This document shows, piece after piece, positions 1-11,376 of a stretch of DNA of 64,000 nucleotides. Each line of letters opens with the position of its first letter. Positions within the stretch are counted from its first letter, which is position 1. This DNA comes from Lonicera japonica (lineage: Eukaryota; Streptophyta; Magnoliopsida; Dipsacales; Caprifoliaceae). The DNA is taken from assembly GCA_021464415.1 (NCBI GenBank), contig CM038471.1, positions 74,874,851 to 74,938,850 on the forward strand, read 5' to 3'. Both the position numbers and the translations under genes were made by a program. Below the pieces are notes generated by a model. The model ran no database searches and was not told the DNA's origin. It saw nothing but the letters and a program-made list of their open reading frames with translations.

Positions 1-31
1 TTTTATTTTAAAATAAATAAAATATACAACA
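1..31 (-). repeat. Edge of a Ty1-copia 3' LTR
   Basis: On the minus strand, sequence starting TGTTGTATATT at position 31 directly follows a purine run (GTGGGGGAT, 34-42). This is the order polypurine tract then LTR expected downstream of the copia pol remnant at 566-1783. The LTR runs out of the window, so its length and far end are unseen. Confidence 0.5.
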
Positions 32-33
32 AT

Positions 34-42
34 CCCCCACTA
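34..42 (-). other. Polypurine tract of copia element
   Basis: GTGGGGGAT on the minus strand sits immediately before a TG-starting LTR edge. It is the expected primer site for plus-strand DNA synthesis of the copia element whose pol end lies at 566. Inferred from position and composition. Confidence 0.45.
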
Positions 43-565
43 TTTTAAAATACAAAATAGGCACTATAAAAATTATGCCAGAGAAACGCGAGAATATAGT
101 GTATCAAAACTGGCACTTTTCGGGCTATGAACCATACTTAGGGCAATAAATCTTATTTCACAGGAACTTAGTGAAACTAAATTTCTATGAACCAAAGATC
201 TTTTGTGTGAAATTGAGGACTTGAGACCCACACTGTTCCCTTTATATATTGCTGATCCACTGTTTTTGCACATTTTGGCCCTGCGCTATCTTGGTTTTCA
301 TGAGTGCTCTAGAAGACCAGCCTAAGCCCTTATACGAATCGGCCTAGTTCCACACTCATACAGGTGGACCTTCCATCAAGTGTGTACTGCATTTTTACAC
401 ACCACGTCAAATAGTTTTCGGCTATAAAATCCATTAAAAGCAGAAACTCAACCTCATTCACTGCAGAAAGCACTATCTCACCATAGGGAGGGACGTCTCA
501 AATATTATAAAGTCGATAGTGCTCTCAGGATGACAAGTAACTTGTTCTTATCCCTATGAACCTAC
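43..565. other. Non-coding stretch between copia pol and its polypurine tract
   Basis: About 500 bases between the end of the integrase/RT/RNase H remnant and the polypurine tract. No protein of a recognisable family is read on either strand. Most likely this is the 3' untranslated part of the copia element. Confidence 0.35.
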
Positions 566-1783
566 TTAATGGGATCTCCAATCACATAGGTAGGGTTACC
601 ATCATTCTCGCCCCATGCTTTAGGCATAAGTCCTATTCCCCTTGACGTATCAACCACTTTCCGCCTATTAAGTGGTTTTGTCAGATAATCCGCCAAATTC
701 AACTCTGACTTCACACAATCTAGAGATATAACTCCAGATTCAAGCAACTGCTTTATTATATTGTGTCTTAGACGTATATGTCTGCTCTTCCCATTGTATA
801 TCTTACTTTTAGCTTTTGCTATTGGGGCCTGACAATCACGAATATAAACTAAAGTATGCAGTTTTGCACCAATAGGAAGTTCTATCAAGAGGTTTTTAAG
901 CCACTCGGCTTCAGTACAAGCCTTCTCTAAGGCGATCAGCTTGGACTCCATGGTAAAACGATCTATACACATTTGCTTGGAAGATTTCTAAAATATTGCA
1001 CCTCCACCAAGGGTAAACACATAACCACTAGTGGATTTCATATCTTCTGAATTAGATATCCAATTTTCATCGTAGTACCCTTTTAGCACTGGTGGAGATC
1101 TACCAAATTTTAATCCATAATAAGTGGTGCTTTTTAAGTACTTGGCTACTCTTTCTAGTGCATTCAGTATTCTTTATTAGGACACTGGATATATCTGCTT
1201 AATCTGCACACAGCATAACCAATGTCAGGTCTTGTACAATTCATCAAGTATATTATGCTACCAATGATTTAGGTATATTCACATGGGGAGACACCATGTG
1301 CTTTATTTTTCTTAAGTTAAGTATTAGCATCATAAGGTGTTAATACAGGTTTACAATCAAAATACCTAAACTTTTTCAATATTTTCTCAACATAGCGCTC
1401 CTGTGATAAAATGAGACCATCACATGTTTTGATAATTTTGATCCTTAAAATCACATCAGCTTCTCCCATATCTTCATATCATAATTAAAAGTTAGGAATT
1501 TCTTGGTTTCTTTAACCACATTAAGGCTAGTGTTCATACTGAGCATATTATCAACATATAAGCATATTATTACATATATATTAGTATAAAATGATTTATA
1601 ATAGATATATTTATCTACCCCATTAATTAAATAGCCGTTTGATTCTAATACTTGATCAAATTTTTCATGCCATTGTTTTGGAGCTTATTCCATCCCATAT
1701 AAGGATTTTAGGGACAGTGCCATTGCTTTATACTTTTAATGAGTGACTCCTTTAATTTTTCAGTTTGTTTCAACTTGAATAGC
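566..1783 (-). pseudogene. Ty1-copia pol remnant (RT and RNase H)
   Basis: Reading the minus strand from 1783 downward gives the C-terminal half of a copia reverse transcriptase followed by RNase H. Recognisable parts are a block like DMGEADVIL-I-I / YVEKILKKF (about 1470-1370), a CTRPDI-like block near 1240, and the RNase H end with RHI-LRH and the terminal -ADYLTKPL block (ORF 562-972). The RT catalytic box reads YVDN (1547-1558) instead of YVDD, and there are frame breaks, so the copy is dead. Upstream pol and gag are missing: the frame stops at about 1783, where LTR-like repeat A begins. Lineage within copia not determined. Confidence 0.75.
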
Positions 1784-3370
1784 ACAAACAGGTTCACAAC
1801 GAATCACTCGCCAATGTATCACACCGTTCTTTAACTTTTTTTGCGAAACACACACATTTTGGTAGTGATTTGTTCTTTAAAGAAAGAACCTTTGTTTTGT
1901 CATGAATTGAAACCTTAAGGTGGTTTTTTCTTTTGAGGTTTTAATCTCTTTGTGGTTTGAAAAACTCTTTCAAAACATGTGGAAAAGTCTGTTACCTTAT
2001 GGGTCATTTTATATAAAGATATAGAGGCCACTACTCCTTTTAGAAAAATGTTAAAAATACATAAAATAAGAATTTGTGCGATAAAAGTACGCTACCCAAT
2101 AATATAAGTCGGACCGGTCTAAGTACAAAAATCATCTACCAGTTTAAAATTGAGGAATTCAATTTCGAGTTCGAAAACAAGACGAAGTGGTCCATATTAT
2201 TAATTTGTGTATTGATCCATCATAAAGTTGCAATTTATTCCTTTTTAACTAAACAATAAAAACTTAACATGTGGCTTGGACATTAATTTAAATTAAAAAA
2301 AGGACCACACATTTTAATGTAACCGCACGTTAGTTTTAATGGGCATTTTGATTTCGTCAAAATTAATTTTTTTAATTAAATATATATTTTCTTTTATTTT
2401 TGTTTTCGTTTTCATTTTTCGTCTTATCAAATCTGTTTGAACTCCAATTAGACCCAAATTTTCAGGACAACTCTAGAAACATGTTTGAAACATAATTCAA
2501 GAGTTTTCTCGTTAATTCAGTTCGCCAAAAAATTACGGATGCAAAAAAAAAAATCTAAAAACAAATAGTTCAACTCAAAAAAAATTATGAAAACACCACC
2601 TAAGAAATCAAATTCAAATGATAATGCGCACCGTCTTTATCTCGATATAATCCTTCAATGAACAGCTTCATTAGCTTGGCTAACTTGTAGTTCTTCAACG
2701 GTAATCTCGAATGACTCAAACAACTTACAATCAAGTGTTTTTGTCAAAGGAATAAAGTCAATACGATTTTTGACTTTACACAAACCACGTTACTTCTTAG
2801 TGTAGTGATTTTTTATTTTTTTTTCACTTTACGCACACATGCACGATTCCTAGTCGGATCCGGGCGAAGGCAAATAATCCGCAACTCTACTTATTTTCTT
2901 TTTTCTCTCAATTTAAATATTAGTTAGTGATTAATTTTAATGTTGATTCAAATTAACTTTTTATTAATTTCAAATGTTCCTATGCTTAAATCTAAATGTT
3001 AGGTACACTTTTCATTAATTTCAATTGTTTCTTTATGCTAAATTTATAATTAAAAAATATTTTGGATCAAACAAGCCCTTAAATTTATAAAAATTTGGTA
3101 CGGAAATTTTTTCTTAATTCAAGTCCCCCGTTGGTAAATCACATTGATTAGACTCTATTCGTTAGGTGAAACTCCACAAAAGTAGCTATCAAATTAAGAC
3201 AAAATGTAGATATTGAATAGAATCTATTCGTTGCGTAAACTTCACAAAGCTAAAGTAGCTATCAAATGGAGATAAAAAAAATAACTATTTTTTTCTTATA
3301 AATATATGGTAGATTGGAATGTTGTGATTATTAACAATTAATCACACCACGGATCTTAATTCAAATAGTA
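1783..3370 (-). repeat. LTR-like repeat copy A (~1.6 kb)
   Basis: This stretch is the same sequence, diverged by scattered changes and small indels, as copy B (3575-4192 plus 7659-8665) and much of copy C (11600-12957). It also shares its left part with the inverted copy D (33343-33990). In copy C the repeat sits just upstream, on the minus strand, of a copia primer-binding site and gag remnant, so it is best read as a long Ty1-copia LTR on the minus strand. Its exact ends are not defined. The junction at 1783 with the pol remnant is abrupt. Confidence 0.55.
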
Positions 3371-3574
3371 GATATTAATGACTAGAGATAATAAGATGAG
3401 AAAAAAGCAAGAAAATAGATAATGGAATACACAATATTCGACAAACCGACATTGCTTCACTATGATCAAAACGGAATTACAGACTCGGTAACTTACAACA
3501 ATTACTTCTCCACAATTTATGCAATAGTCTCGTCAATCTTTTGAACGTTGAATCCAACCGTAGCTGGCTTGGCT
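3371..3574. other. Spacer between repeat copies A and B
   Basis: AT-rich sequence of about 200 bases separating the two direct copies. It has no similarity I can see to the spacer next to copy C and no coding signal. Confidence 0.3.
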
Positions 3575-4192
3575 TAGCAAAAGTTTTCGCCTTCAGCGCG
3601 TATAGTTCCCCTATCCGAATCACATAAACAAGTTCACAACGAATCACTCGCCAATGTATCACACCGTTCTTTAAATCTTTTTGTGAAACACACGCATTTT
3701 GATAGTGATTTGTTCTTTAAATAAATAATCCTTACTTTGTCATGAATTGAAACCTTAAGGTGGTTTTATCTTTTGAGGTTTTAATCTCTCTATGGTTTGA
3801 AAAACTCTTTTAAAACATGTGCAAAAGTCTATTACCTTATGGGTCATTTTATATAAAGATATAAAGGCCAACTACTCCTTTTAGAAAAATGTTTAAAATA
3901 CATAAAATAAGAATTTGTGCGATAAAAGTACGCTACCCAATAATATAAGTCGGACCGGTCTAAGTACAAAATTCATGTACCAATATAAATTGAAGAATTC
4001 AATTTCGAGCCAGAAACAAGACGGAGTGGTCCACATTATTAATTTGTGTATTGATCCATCATAAAGTTGCACTTTATTCCTTTTTAACTAAACCATAAAA
4101 ACTTGACATGTGGCTTGGACATTAATTTAAATTAAAAAAAGAATCATACATTTTAAAGTAACCGCCCGTTAGTTTTAATGGGCATTTTAACT

Positions 4193-7100
4193 AAACCAAA
4201 ATATCCCTGTTGCATCTTCAGATCATTGCGCCCTATTCCTTCATTTTCCAACGCATCAGACTGGTAAGAATACAAGGTTCAGGTTTGAGAACGTTTGGAG
4301 CTTCGAATCAACATGTAAGGAAATCATTATCGCAAGCTGGAGGGAGAATCAGACTATCGACATTCGTATTCGTCTGGAAAATTGTGGGATTGCTCTAAAT
4401 CAATGGGGGAATCAGCTTCGTCAACAGTTTTGGGGCAAGATCGAAGGAAGTCGAAATCGCATCAGGTGTCTCTCATTACAAAGAGATACGAATTATCAAG
4501 CGCTAGTTTTGGAAGAAAGGAAACATTTAGGCAATTTGTTACAGCAGCAATCGAGATATTGGCAACAACGCTCAAAGGTCTTCTGGCTGAGGTCGGGAGA
4601 TGCAAACTCAAAGGTATTTCATAATTATGCATCGGCCAGGAAAAAAAAGAATGAAATCGTATATTTGATCGATGAAGAGGGTACGCGTCAGACCTGGGAT
4701 ACGGGTTTGGGGGCGCTGATTCACTCATATTTCAGCGATTTATTCTTGTCTCGGGGAAGCAGGAGTCAGCCGCTCTTATCGGTGATTCGTTCTAAAATTA
4801 CAGTGGCTCAAAATTCGTACTTATGCAGACCGTTTACCGCAGCTGAAGTGGATAAGGCAGTGAGAGCAATGCACCCGGATAAAAGTCCAGGCCCAGACGG
4901 GTTCAATCCTTTCTTCTATCAGAACTACTGGCCAGAAGTAGGTACGGCTGTAACTCAAGCTGTCTTAAATTGTTTGAATAATTGCGAACTGCCTGATGGT
5001 TTGAATGATACGGAGATTGTATTGATTCCAAAACTTAAAAAACCGGATAAAATAACTGATCTTAGACCGATCTCTCTTTGCAATGTCATTGTGAAGATTA
5101 TGACAAAAATGTTAGCTAATCGGTTGAAAACGGTTCTGGATTGTATTATTTCTGAGTATCAAAGTGCTTTTATTCCTGGCCGCTCAATATCTGATAACGT
5201 AATGATAGCCTATGAGATAGGGCATTATCTGAAGAGACGTAGGCAGGGGAAGGTTGGTCTTTCTTCTTTAAAAATTGATATGTCTAAGGCCTATGACAGG
5301 GTTGAATGGCAATTCTTGGAGGATATGATGCAGAAACTGGGCTTTGCACCTAGCTGGATTAAACTTGTGATGCTATTTGTAACCACGGTGAAGTATGTGG
5401 TTCGGCATAATGGGCAAGTGACTGAGCCGATTATCCCTTCTAGAGGGCTACGCCAAGGAGATCCGATATCTCCTTACTTATTCTTAATATGTGCTGAGGG
5501 GCTCTCTGGTTTGTTGCAAGATAGAAGTCAAAGGGGCTTAATTCATGGCTGTAGGGTTGCTAGAATAGCGCCAGATATTTCTCATCTTTTCTTTGCAGAC
5601 GATAGTTTTTTATTTTTCAAAGCTACCGAGGATGAGTGCATGATAATCAAAGATTGTTTGGGAAAATACGAGCAGGCTTCAGGTCAAATAATTAATTTCT
5701 CCAAATCCTCGATCATGTTCAGCGCTAATACCCAGTTGGAGGTGCAAGAGAATATCAGTGGTTTGTTGGGAGTGAATATTTGTGAGAACCATGGGAATTA
5801 TTTAGGGGCTCCTTCTTTTATAGGCCGAAACAAAAATGAGGTGTTTGCATATATTAAGGAGAAAGCCTGGAAGCGTATGTATGGATGGCGCAACAAGTAT
5901 CTTTCTAGAGCAGGTAAAGAAGTGCTTCTCAAGTCTGTAGTCCAAGCTATCCCAAGTTATATCATGAGTGCTTTTCTCCTCCCTCACAGACTTTGTGATG
6001 AGTTAGAGAAGATGATGAACAGCTTCTGGTGGGGTCAAAATAAAGATGGTAGCTATGGGATACGGTGGAGGAGTTGGGAGAAATTGAGCTATAAAAAACC
6101 TTATGGAGGGTTGGGGTTTCGGCAAATTCGACAGTTCAATATGGCCATGTTAGCAAAGCAAGCGTGGCGTCTTTTAACGAATCCGAACTCCCTTTGTAGC
6201 AGACTTTACAAGGCTCGCTATTTTGTTGATTCTACTTTTTTAGATGCTGGTTTGGGTAGTAACCCAAGTGCTATATGGAGAGGCTTGATTTCTTGTCAAT
6301 CGCTTATTAAAGCAGGAGCGCGAGTTCGTATAGGTAATGGTCAATCTACTAAAATTTGGGGAACGCCGTGGCTTTCGAATAATTCTGATCCCTATGTCCA
6401 AACCATGGCTCATCAAGATGTTGAAGAAGTTACGGTGGATGCATTATTTGTCCCGGGCCAACTCAAATGGGATGAATCGCTTGTTAATGATTTGTTCAAT
6501 ACTAGCGATAGTGAAGCAATAATGGCAATTCCTCTTCCTCAAATTTTAAAGCCGGATTCTTGGAGTTGGGCATGGAACCCCAAAGGAGTGTACACGGTAA
6601 AATCAGGCTACAACTATTTGATTTCTTGCTCTCAACAGATCATGGGGCCTCCAATTACAAGCTGGTCTTTTATGTGGTCCTTAAACATACCTCCAAAGAT
6701 TCGGAATTTTCTGTGGCGTGCCCTTAATAACTGCCTACCTACGCGATCAGTTTTACGGTCTCGTAAGATAGATATTGATCATTCATGTCCACGATGCGAA
6801 GGAGATGAAGAGACTATACTCCATATTTTAGTTACGTGTCCGGTTCTCCAAGCGATTTGGGACAAAGCTGCTATTCAGATTTCGGAAAATGTGGAAGATG
6901 GTTTTATTTGCTGGTGGAATGATTTGCAGCGTCGGTTTGGGAAGGCTGATATCGAGTATATTGCTATCCTTCTGTGGAGCAATTGGAATAGCCGGAACGA
7001 GCTGATTTGGAATAGCAAAAATCAGATGCCACACTCTGTTGTTTTTGGCGCTGGTACACTGCTGGCAGAATGGCGCTCTGCCCACGAAGCTGTTGCCACT

Positions 7101-7634
7101 GAAGCAATCGGATCTACAGTGAACTCAGATCCTTCCGTAGTCAGCAATAGGACCTGGGTTGCTCCTCCAAATGGCCATGTTAAGTGCAACGTTGATGCAG
7201 CAAACTTTGTGAACCCGAACAGAATGAGTTTTGGTGGCATAGTGCGGGATTCGGCTGGTAATTTTATTGCTGCTTGCCAAGGCTCTCTTCGAGGCAAATT
7301 CAACCCGTTATTATCCGAAGCCATTGGTTTGCGAGAGGTACTTAGCTGGTTGAAGGACAGACGCTTCGGTCCGATTACTATTGAAGTCGATTCTCAATTG
7401 TTAGTGTCAGCTTGTAATGACCCGACTTCTAATATGTCTAGTATAGGCTTGGTAGTTGATGATTGTAAGGCTCTTTTGTTGGCCATAGATCACTGTCGTA
7501 TTAGTTTTGCGTATAGATCAGCGAACTCGGTTGCTCACTCCATTGCGAGAGCTTCGAATTCTGTGTCTGGTCTAAAGGTCTGGGATGTTTGCCCGCCTTT
7601 TATTTCTGATGTTTTGCTTCATGATTTGAGTTAA
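4193..7634 (+). CDS. LINE ORF2 C-terminal part: reverse transcriptase, zf-RVT, RNase H
   Basis: One reading frame is open from the truncation point to a stop at 7632-7634. An ATG/TTG-based call starts at 4509, but the same frame carries homologous sequence upstream. That includes the endonuclease end SSDHCALFL (near 4215) and the RFRFENVW block (near 4275), so 4509 is not a biological start. Counting from 4509: RT with PDKSPGPDGFNP near residue 122 and catalytic FADD near 361; a zf-RVT domain near 715-787 with the SCPRCEGDEETILHIL block; an RNase H-like domain near 890-1020 with D (VDAA), E (SEAIG), D (EVDS) and H (VAHSIAR). No internal stops. In life this would copy LINE RNA at a nicked target. 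Here it has no native start. Confidence 0.85.
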
Positions 7635-7658
7635 TATATTCCGTTATTTGATGTCAAA
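4193..7658 (+). mobile_element. 5'-truncated plant L1-type LINE, young insertion
   Basis: The element is bounded by a perfect 16 bp target-site duplication (4177-4192 / 7659-7674), the hallmark of target-primed reverse transcription. It begins inside the endonuclease domain, so about the first half of the element (ORF1 and most of the endonuclease) was lost on insertion. It ends after a short 3' untranslated region with only a few A residues. The open frame through the whole element and the perfect duplication indicate recent insertion into LTR-like repeat B. It cannot be autonomous, since it lacks ORF1, most of the endonuclease and a promoter. Confidence 0.85.
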
Positions 7659-8665
7659 AATGGGCATTTTAACTTTTTAACTTTGTCAAAATTATTATTT
7701 TTTAATTAAATATATATTTTCTTTTCTTTTTGTTTTTGTTTTTCGTCTTATCAAATCTGTTTGAACTCCAATTAGACCCAAATTTTTAGGACAATTCTAG
7801 AAACATGTTTGAAACATAATTCAAGAGTTTTCTCGTTAATTCGGTTCGCCAAAAAATTACAAACGCCAAAAAAATACTTAAAAAAAATAGTTCAACTCAA
7901 AAAAAAATTATGAAAACACCACTTAAGAAATCAAATTCAAATGATAATGCTCACCATATTTATCTCGATGTAATCCTTCAATGCACTGCTTTGTTAGCTT
8001 GGCTAGCTTGTAATTCTTCAACGGTAATCTCGAATAACTCAAACAACTTACAATCAAGTGTTTTTGTCAAAGGAATAAAGTCAATACGATTTTTGACTTT
8101 ACACAAACCACGTTACTTCTTAGTGTAGTGAATTTTTTTTTTTCACTTTACGCACACATGCACGATTCCTAGTCGCATCCGGGCGAAGGCAAATAATCCG
8201 TAACTCTACTTTTTTTTTTCTCTAGATTAATTTTAATGTTGATTCAAATTAACTTTTTTATTAATTTCAAATGTTGCTACGCTTAAATCTAAATGTTAGG
8301 TACGCTTTTCATTAATTTCAATTGTTTCTTTATGCTAAATTTATAATTAAAAAATATTTTGGATCAAACTAGCCCTTAAATTTATAAAAAATTTGTACGA
8401 AAATTTTGTCCTAATTCAAGTCCCCGTTGGTAAATCCCATTGATTAAAATCTATTAGTTATGTGAAACTCCACAAAAGTAGCTATCAAATGGAGACAAAA
8501 AGTAGCTATTGAATAGAATATATTTGTTGTGTAAACTTCACAAAGCTTGAGTAGCTATCAAATGGAGATAAAAAGTAACTATTTTTTTCTTATAAATATC
8601 TGGTAGATTGGAGTGTTGTGATTATTAACAATTAATCGCGCCACGGATCTTAATTCAAATAGTGG

Positions 8666-8694
8666 AACACACACACACACATATATATATATAT
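8666..8694. repeat. CA/TA microsatellite
   Basis: A run of CA dinucleotides followed by TA dinucleotides directly at the right boundary of repeat copy B. Confidence 0.8.
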
Positions 8695-8829
8695 GTTTCT
8701 TTTACTTTGCAAAATTATCGTGCATGCATGTATTATCTCTACCTATGTATTTTATGTTATAATTATGATGAAATAAAAGAGATGTCCCACTTTAATTAAT
8801 GTTTTTTAATTAATTTTGCATGGACGGTA

Positions 8830-9344
8830 AGCCTGGCAACGGGTCGTTTAAGGGTTGGTTTCGTATCGGGTTGAAATCGTGTCGGGTGAAAAGTGCATCC
8901 ACCCATACACGACCCGTTTAATAAACGGGTGAAAAATTCAAATTAATACACAACCCGTTTAATTAACGAATAACACGACCCGATTTGTTTAACCCATTTA
9001 AAATAAACGGTTCGATTCGGGTCGTATATGGATAACATTTAGTAACTTGCTAATAATTCAATTAAGTAATTTATATATATATATATATATAAATTATGTT
9101 CAGGTTACACGGGTTACAAACGGGTTTACACGACCCGAAATCGACTCGCATATGTTCTTACCGGGTTGAACGGATTTTATTCGAGTCTCGTGAATATACA
9201 TGAAATTGACTCGTTTAATTAATGGGTTTAACGGGTCAACCCGATTATGACCCAGCCACACACATTAAGGGTTCACCCAAAGCCGGTAAATTCGTGTTGA
9301 TTTTGTATCGTGTTATCGTGTCGTGTTATAAATTGTCGGGCCTA
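8830..9344. mobile_element. MULE-like non-autonomous DNA element
   Basis: A 515 bp element flanked by a perfect 10 bp direct repeat, ATGGACGGTA (8820-8829 and 9345-9354). The ends are imperfect inverted repeats (AGCCTGGCAA on the left; TAGGCCCGACAA read inward from the right). The interior is full of CACGACCCG / CGGGTCGTG-type motifs in both orientations. No coding capacity. A 9-11 bp duplication is typical of Mutator-like elements; that assignment is an inference. Confidence 0.65.
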
Positions 9345-9354
9345 ATGGACGGTA

Positions 9355-10690
9355 TTGCATTATTTGTAGATTAATTAAAAAATTATCACCCATTCAGTTA
9401 TGTGCCTTTATTCTTCAATCTTGCCCAACCATGTTTACGTCAAAATTGCTTCTTCATATTTGTCTGTGCAAGGAAGTTTGATTCTAACTAGTTATGAACT
9501 ACTATAATAAATAAACCATATATGTTGATATGGACTTGTCTCCTCTTCATTACTCATTTTTTTCAATTTCGTCCAATGATATCTACTTTGACGCTTGAAC
9601 TGCTGAGTTTTTTCCCAAAACTTAATTAAGTGGAAATGACATTTATAATGAGTAAATCAATTCCACAAAATTTCATCAAAAAATTCAAACCGAAATTGGA
9701 TGAGATGAAAATTAAAAGTTTTAATAGTTGAAAATGAACATATATATCAAGTTTTTATTACACCTACTTCCGGTTCAAATTTATTACTAAAATTTTGTGG
9801 AGATTTGAACTAAAACCCATTAGAGGAAATTCGAAGGATGATGGAGTAGAGGCAAGTCCTGACGATATGGCATTTACACACAAAAAAAATGACCTACCAA
9901 TTTATACCAATTAAATTATGTATAACCATACAACTTAGCCCCTTAAGTCTTGACAAATAAAAATACAACCATCCACACCTGATCCCTACCTAACAAGATT
10001 TTAGTATTAAATTATTTCTTTTTTTGAACGAGGCCATCTCCGGTTAATTCACTAATGAATATTTTTATTTACTAAAGTCTATGTTAACGCAATGTTTCGC
10101 ACATACCTCTATGGCTCTATATACATATGTTTGCAACCAACGTAAAAACAATTTATGATTCTCCACACATATCAATATATCACTATTACAGTATCAAGGT
10201 ATTAACTACTTGACTTTTAAAACAATTCAAATGTTCTATTAATTGTTCTCTTTTTTGTATTAATTTGATTTGTTTTTTGTAAGTGTTTAAGTATTGTTTG
10301 ATTAATTATGATGAGTTTTAAAATCAAGGTTTGTGTCTCTCACTATATATGTATCAAAGAAATCTTATTTATTCTCTTTTCTTGAATTTTTGAAAATGTC
10401 TCTACTATATATTTTTTATTGTAATTTTATCGGTGGTTCCAGTACATAAATATACAAAAAGGCAAATAAGCCCCCTAGACAAAATTCCTCCTACAACCCT
10501 TAAAAAACTCAGGGTTGGCCCAGTGAAATTTACTATAAGTTGAAATCTTGCTAATTGCATCATTTTTCCTTTTAGAAAATAAATAAATAAGTATAATAAA
10601 TATTTATAATATTGTCTGGTTTGGGAATCCAAAAATTAATTTTTGGTATATATCACGATATTAAAATAATATACATAAATTACATTGAAA
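9355..10690. other. AT-rich intergenic stretch, nothing recognised
   Basis: No protein family, RNA gene or clear element is seen on either strand. The short open frame on the minus strand at 10405-10632 is lysine/leucine/isoleucine-rich filler without family resemblance. Confidence 0.5.
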
Positions 10691-10839
10691 AAATGAACTT
10701 ATAAATATATATATATATATATAAACATTAACACGTGGCTTTTGTTTAACAAAAATATATTAAAACAATTATATATTCATGAATTATTTCTTATCAAAAC
10801 AAATATATATATTCATGAATTATTTCATTTAGGTTCTAA

Positions 10840-11308
10840 AAAGAATTAACTATATCTTTAAACCCCTACTATAGAACTCGGTAATGGTTTCACTATCTTT
10901 CATTCTAATTGTTTCAAATTCTAAAATTAAACGCTGAATTTTAAAAATTTTGACAGTGTTTGTACCTTCATAAACCACCTCTAAGATTTTTCACGCCTCT
11001 TTTGACGTTTCACATGTGGTAATCTTTTTAAATTCGTCATTCGTCACATGACTTTGGATTAGATTTAACCTTTTGGAGTTTCACTTAGCCAATTCTAATT
11101 CACCAGCAGTCCATGATTCAGAAGGTTTAATATCAATTTTAGTAACATTCTCAATCGTTGTACTTGTGGTGGGTGCTTTCCAACCATTCACTAATATAAG
11201 ACATATGCGTTTATCTTTAGATTTTAATAAAATTCGCATTCTAACTTTTCAGTATGAATAATTAGAACCATCGACAATAAAAGCGTTAGATGTTTAATCT
11301 TTACCCAT
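10840..11308 (-). pseudogene. Ty1-copia gag remnant, copy 1
   Basis: On the minus strand, from an ATG at 11308-11306, the translation resembles a copia gag N-terminus. It has a DGSNYSYWKVRM-like DUF4219 block (the W is now a stop), then an LYE/UBN2-type region with KITTCETSKEA and ILEVVYEGTNTVK blocks. Several in-frame stops and shifts are present. It lies directly downstream of a primer-binding site (11362-11376), the normal gag position. A second copy lies at 13080-13554. Confidence 0.65.
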
Positions 11309-11361
11309 AATAGCCTAACAAACAAAACAAAGGTCAAGATCTAACAAATCAAGGTAGCTAG

Positions 11362-11376
11362 CCTCTTTTGATACCA
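11362..11376 (-). other. Retrotransposon primer-binding site, copy 1
   Basis: On the minus strand the sequence TTGGTATCAAAAGAGG resembles the initiator-Met-tRNA primer site (TGGTATCAGAGC) of plant copia elements, with a few changes. It lies between LTR-like sequence and a gag remnant. Confidence 0.5.

Larger units (their letters stand above)
3575..8665 (-). repeat. LTR-like repeat copy B, split by a LINE
   Basis: The left part (3575-4192) and right part (7659-8665) together match copy A from end to end. The break point carries the 16 bp direct duplication AATGGGCATTTTAACT (4177-4192 and 7659-7674) that flanks the inserted LINE. Copies A and B are in the same orientation. Copy B ends at a shared CAAATAGT, after which a CA/TA microsatellite begins. 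Confidence 0.6.

Noticed and set aside
8820..9354. 8830-9344 as a Helitron or host regulatory array
   Set aside because: A 10 bp perfect duplication and inverted ends fit a TIR element; Helitrons make no target duplication.
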